From Cruorifilaria tuberocauda (lineage: Eukaryota; Nematoda; Chromadorea; Rhabditida; Onchocercidae), in contig JABVXU010000011.1 in NCBI GenBank assembly GCA_013365365.1, forward strand, positions 372,001 through 436,000: a stretch of 64,000 nucleotides of DNA, written 5' to 3'. How positions within the stretch are numbered: the first letter of the stretch is position 1; the number at the start of each line of letters is the position of its first letter. Under the pieces are notes generated by a model, which was given only the letters and a program-made list of their open reading frames with translations, was not told the DNA's origin and ran no database searches. Shown here in pieces: positions 63,866-64,000 of the stretch. The translations under genes and the position numbers were made by a program.

Positions 63866-64000
63866 CTGAAAAGAAAATCAATAATTCATCATTTAATAAC
63901 TGAATGATCTTTTATGTAAAAAATTCTCGTTTACAGTAAAGATAAGTCAATAATGATAAAAAAAGAAAACACAGAAATGCTCTAATAAAAAAATGAATAA
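63866..64000. other. intron at the right edge
   Basis: Probable intron of the minus-strand Thr/Pro-rich gene; the preceding exon is outside the window. Confidence 0.4.

Overview
The window looks like nuclear DNA of a parasitic nematode, most likely a filarial or other spirurid (clade III) worm. It is strongly AT-rich, its genes are split by many short-to-medium GT-AG introns, and most predicted proteins resemble conserved metazoan families. It also carries a nematode-type microRNA pair (mir-61-like and mir-250-like). The species cannot be named from the sequence alone. Nothing resembles bacterial, viral or autonomous transposon DNA, and no tRNA, rRNA or CRISPR array was seen. Gene models were built by hand from homology, splice signals and reading-phase agreement. 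Almost all exon junctions in the conserved genes are phase-consistent.

Layout. 1.9-10.9 kb, minus strand: a DNAJC4/dnj-4-like J-domain membrane protein, a SMIM12-like small membrane protein, and a long-chain acyl-CoA synthetase in 13 exons. 13.8-18.8 kb, minus: a globin gene with two alternative first exons, one encoding an N-myristoylation-type start and one a lysine-rich start. 18.8-27.4 kb: mostly empty, with simple repeats and a few doubtful small ORFs. 27.4-29.6 kb, minus: a BROX (Bro1 domain plus CaaX) gene in 7 exons. 32.4-34.4 kb, plus: an unrecognised protein made of five DPNYQ...DIFGxDK repeats. 35.0-35.4 kb, plus: part of a small two-TM protein. 36.5-38.0 kb, minus: NAA10, the NatA catalytic subunit. 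40.5-43.1 kb, plus: a secreted cysteine-rich protein. 44.9-46.9 kb, minus: a microRNA cluster inside a GC-richer stretch that ends in a CpG-rich, simple-repeat-rich block at 47.9-49.4 kb. 49.9-51.8 kb, minus: GINS1/PSF1. 51.9-52.2 kb, plus: a possible 59-residue protein head-to-head with GINS1. 54.8-60.1 kb, minus: triokinase/FMN cyclase (dihydroxyacetone kinase), 15 exons. 62.1-63.9 kb, minus: the 3' part of a Thr/Pro-rich gene that runs off the right edge.

The conserved genes are housekeeping functions with no shared pathway: lipid activation, DNA replication, N-terminal acetylation, triose phosphorylation, ESCRT-associated membrane remodelling. The most distinctive items are the globin exon switch, the mir-61/mir-250 cluster with a third hairpin beside it, and the exon-by-repeat protein at 32.4-34.4 kb.
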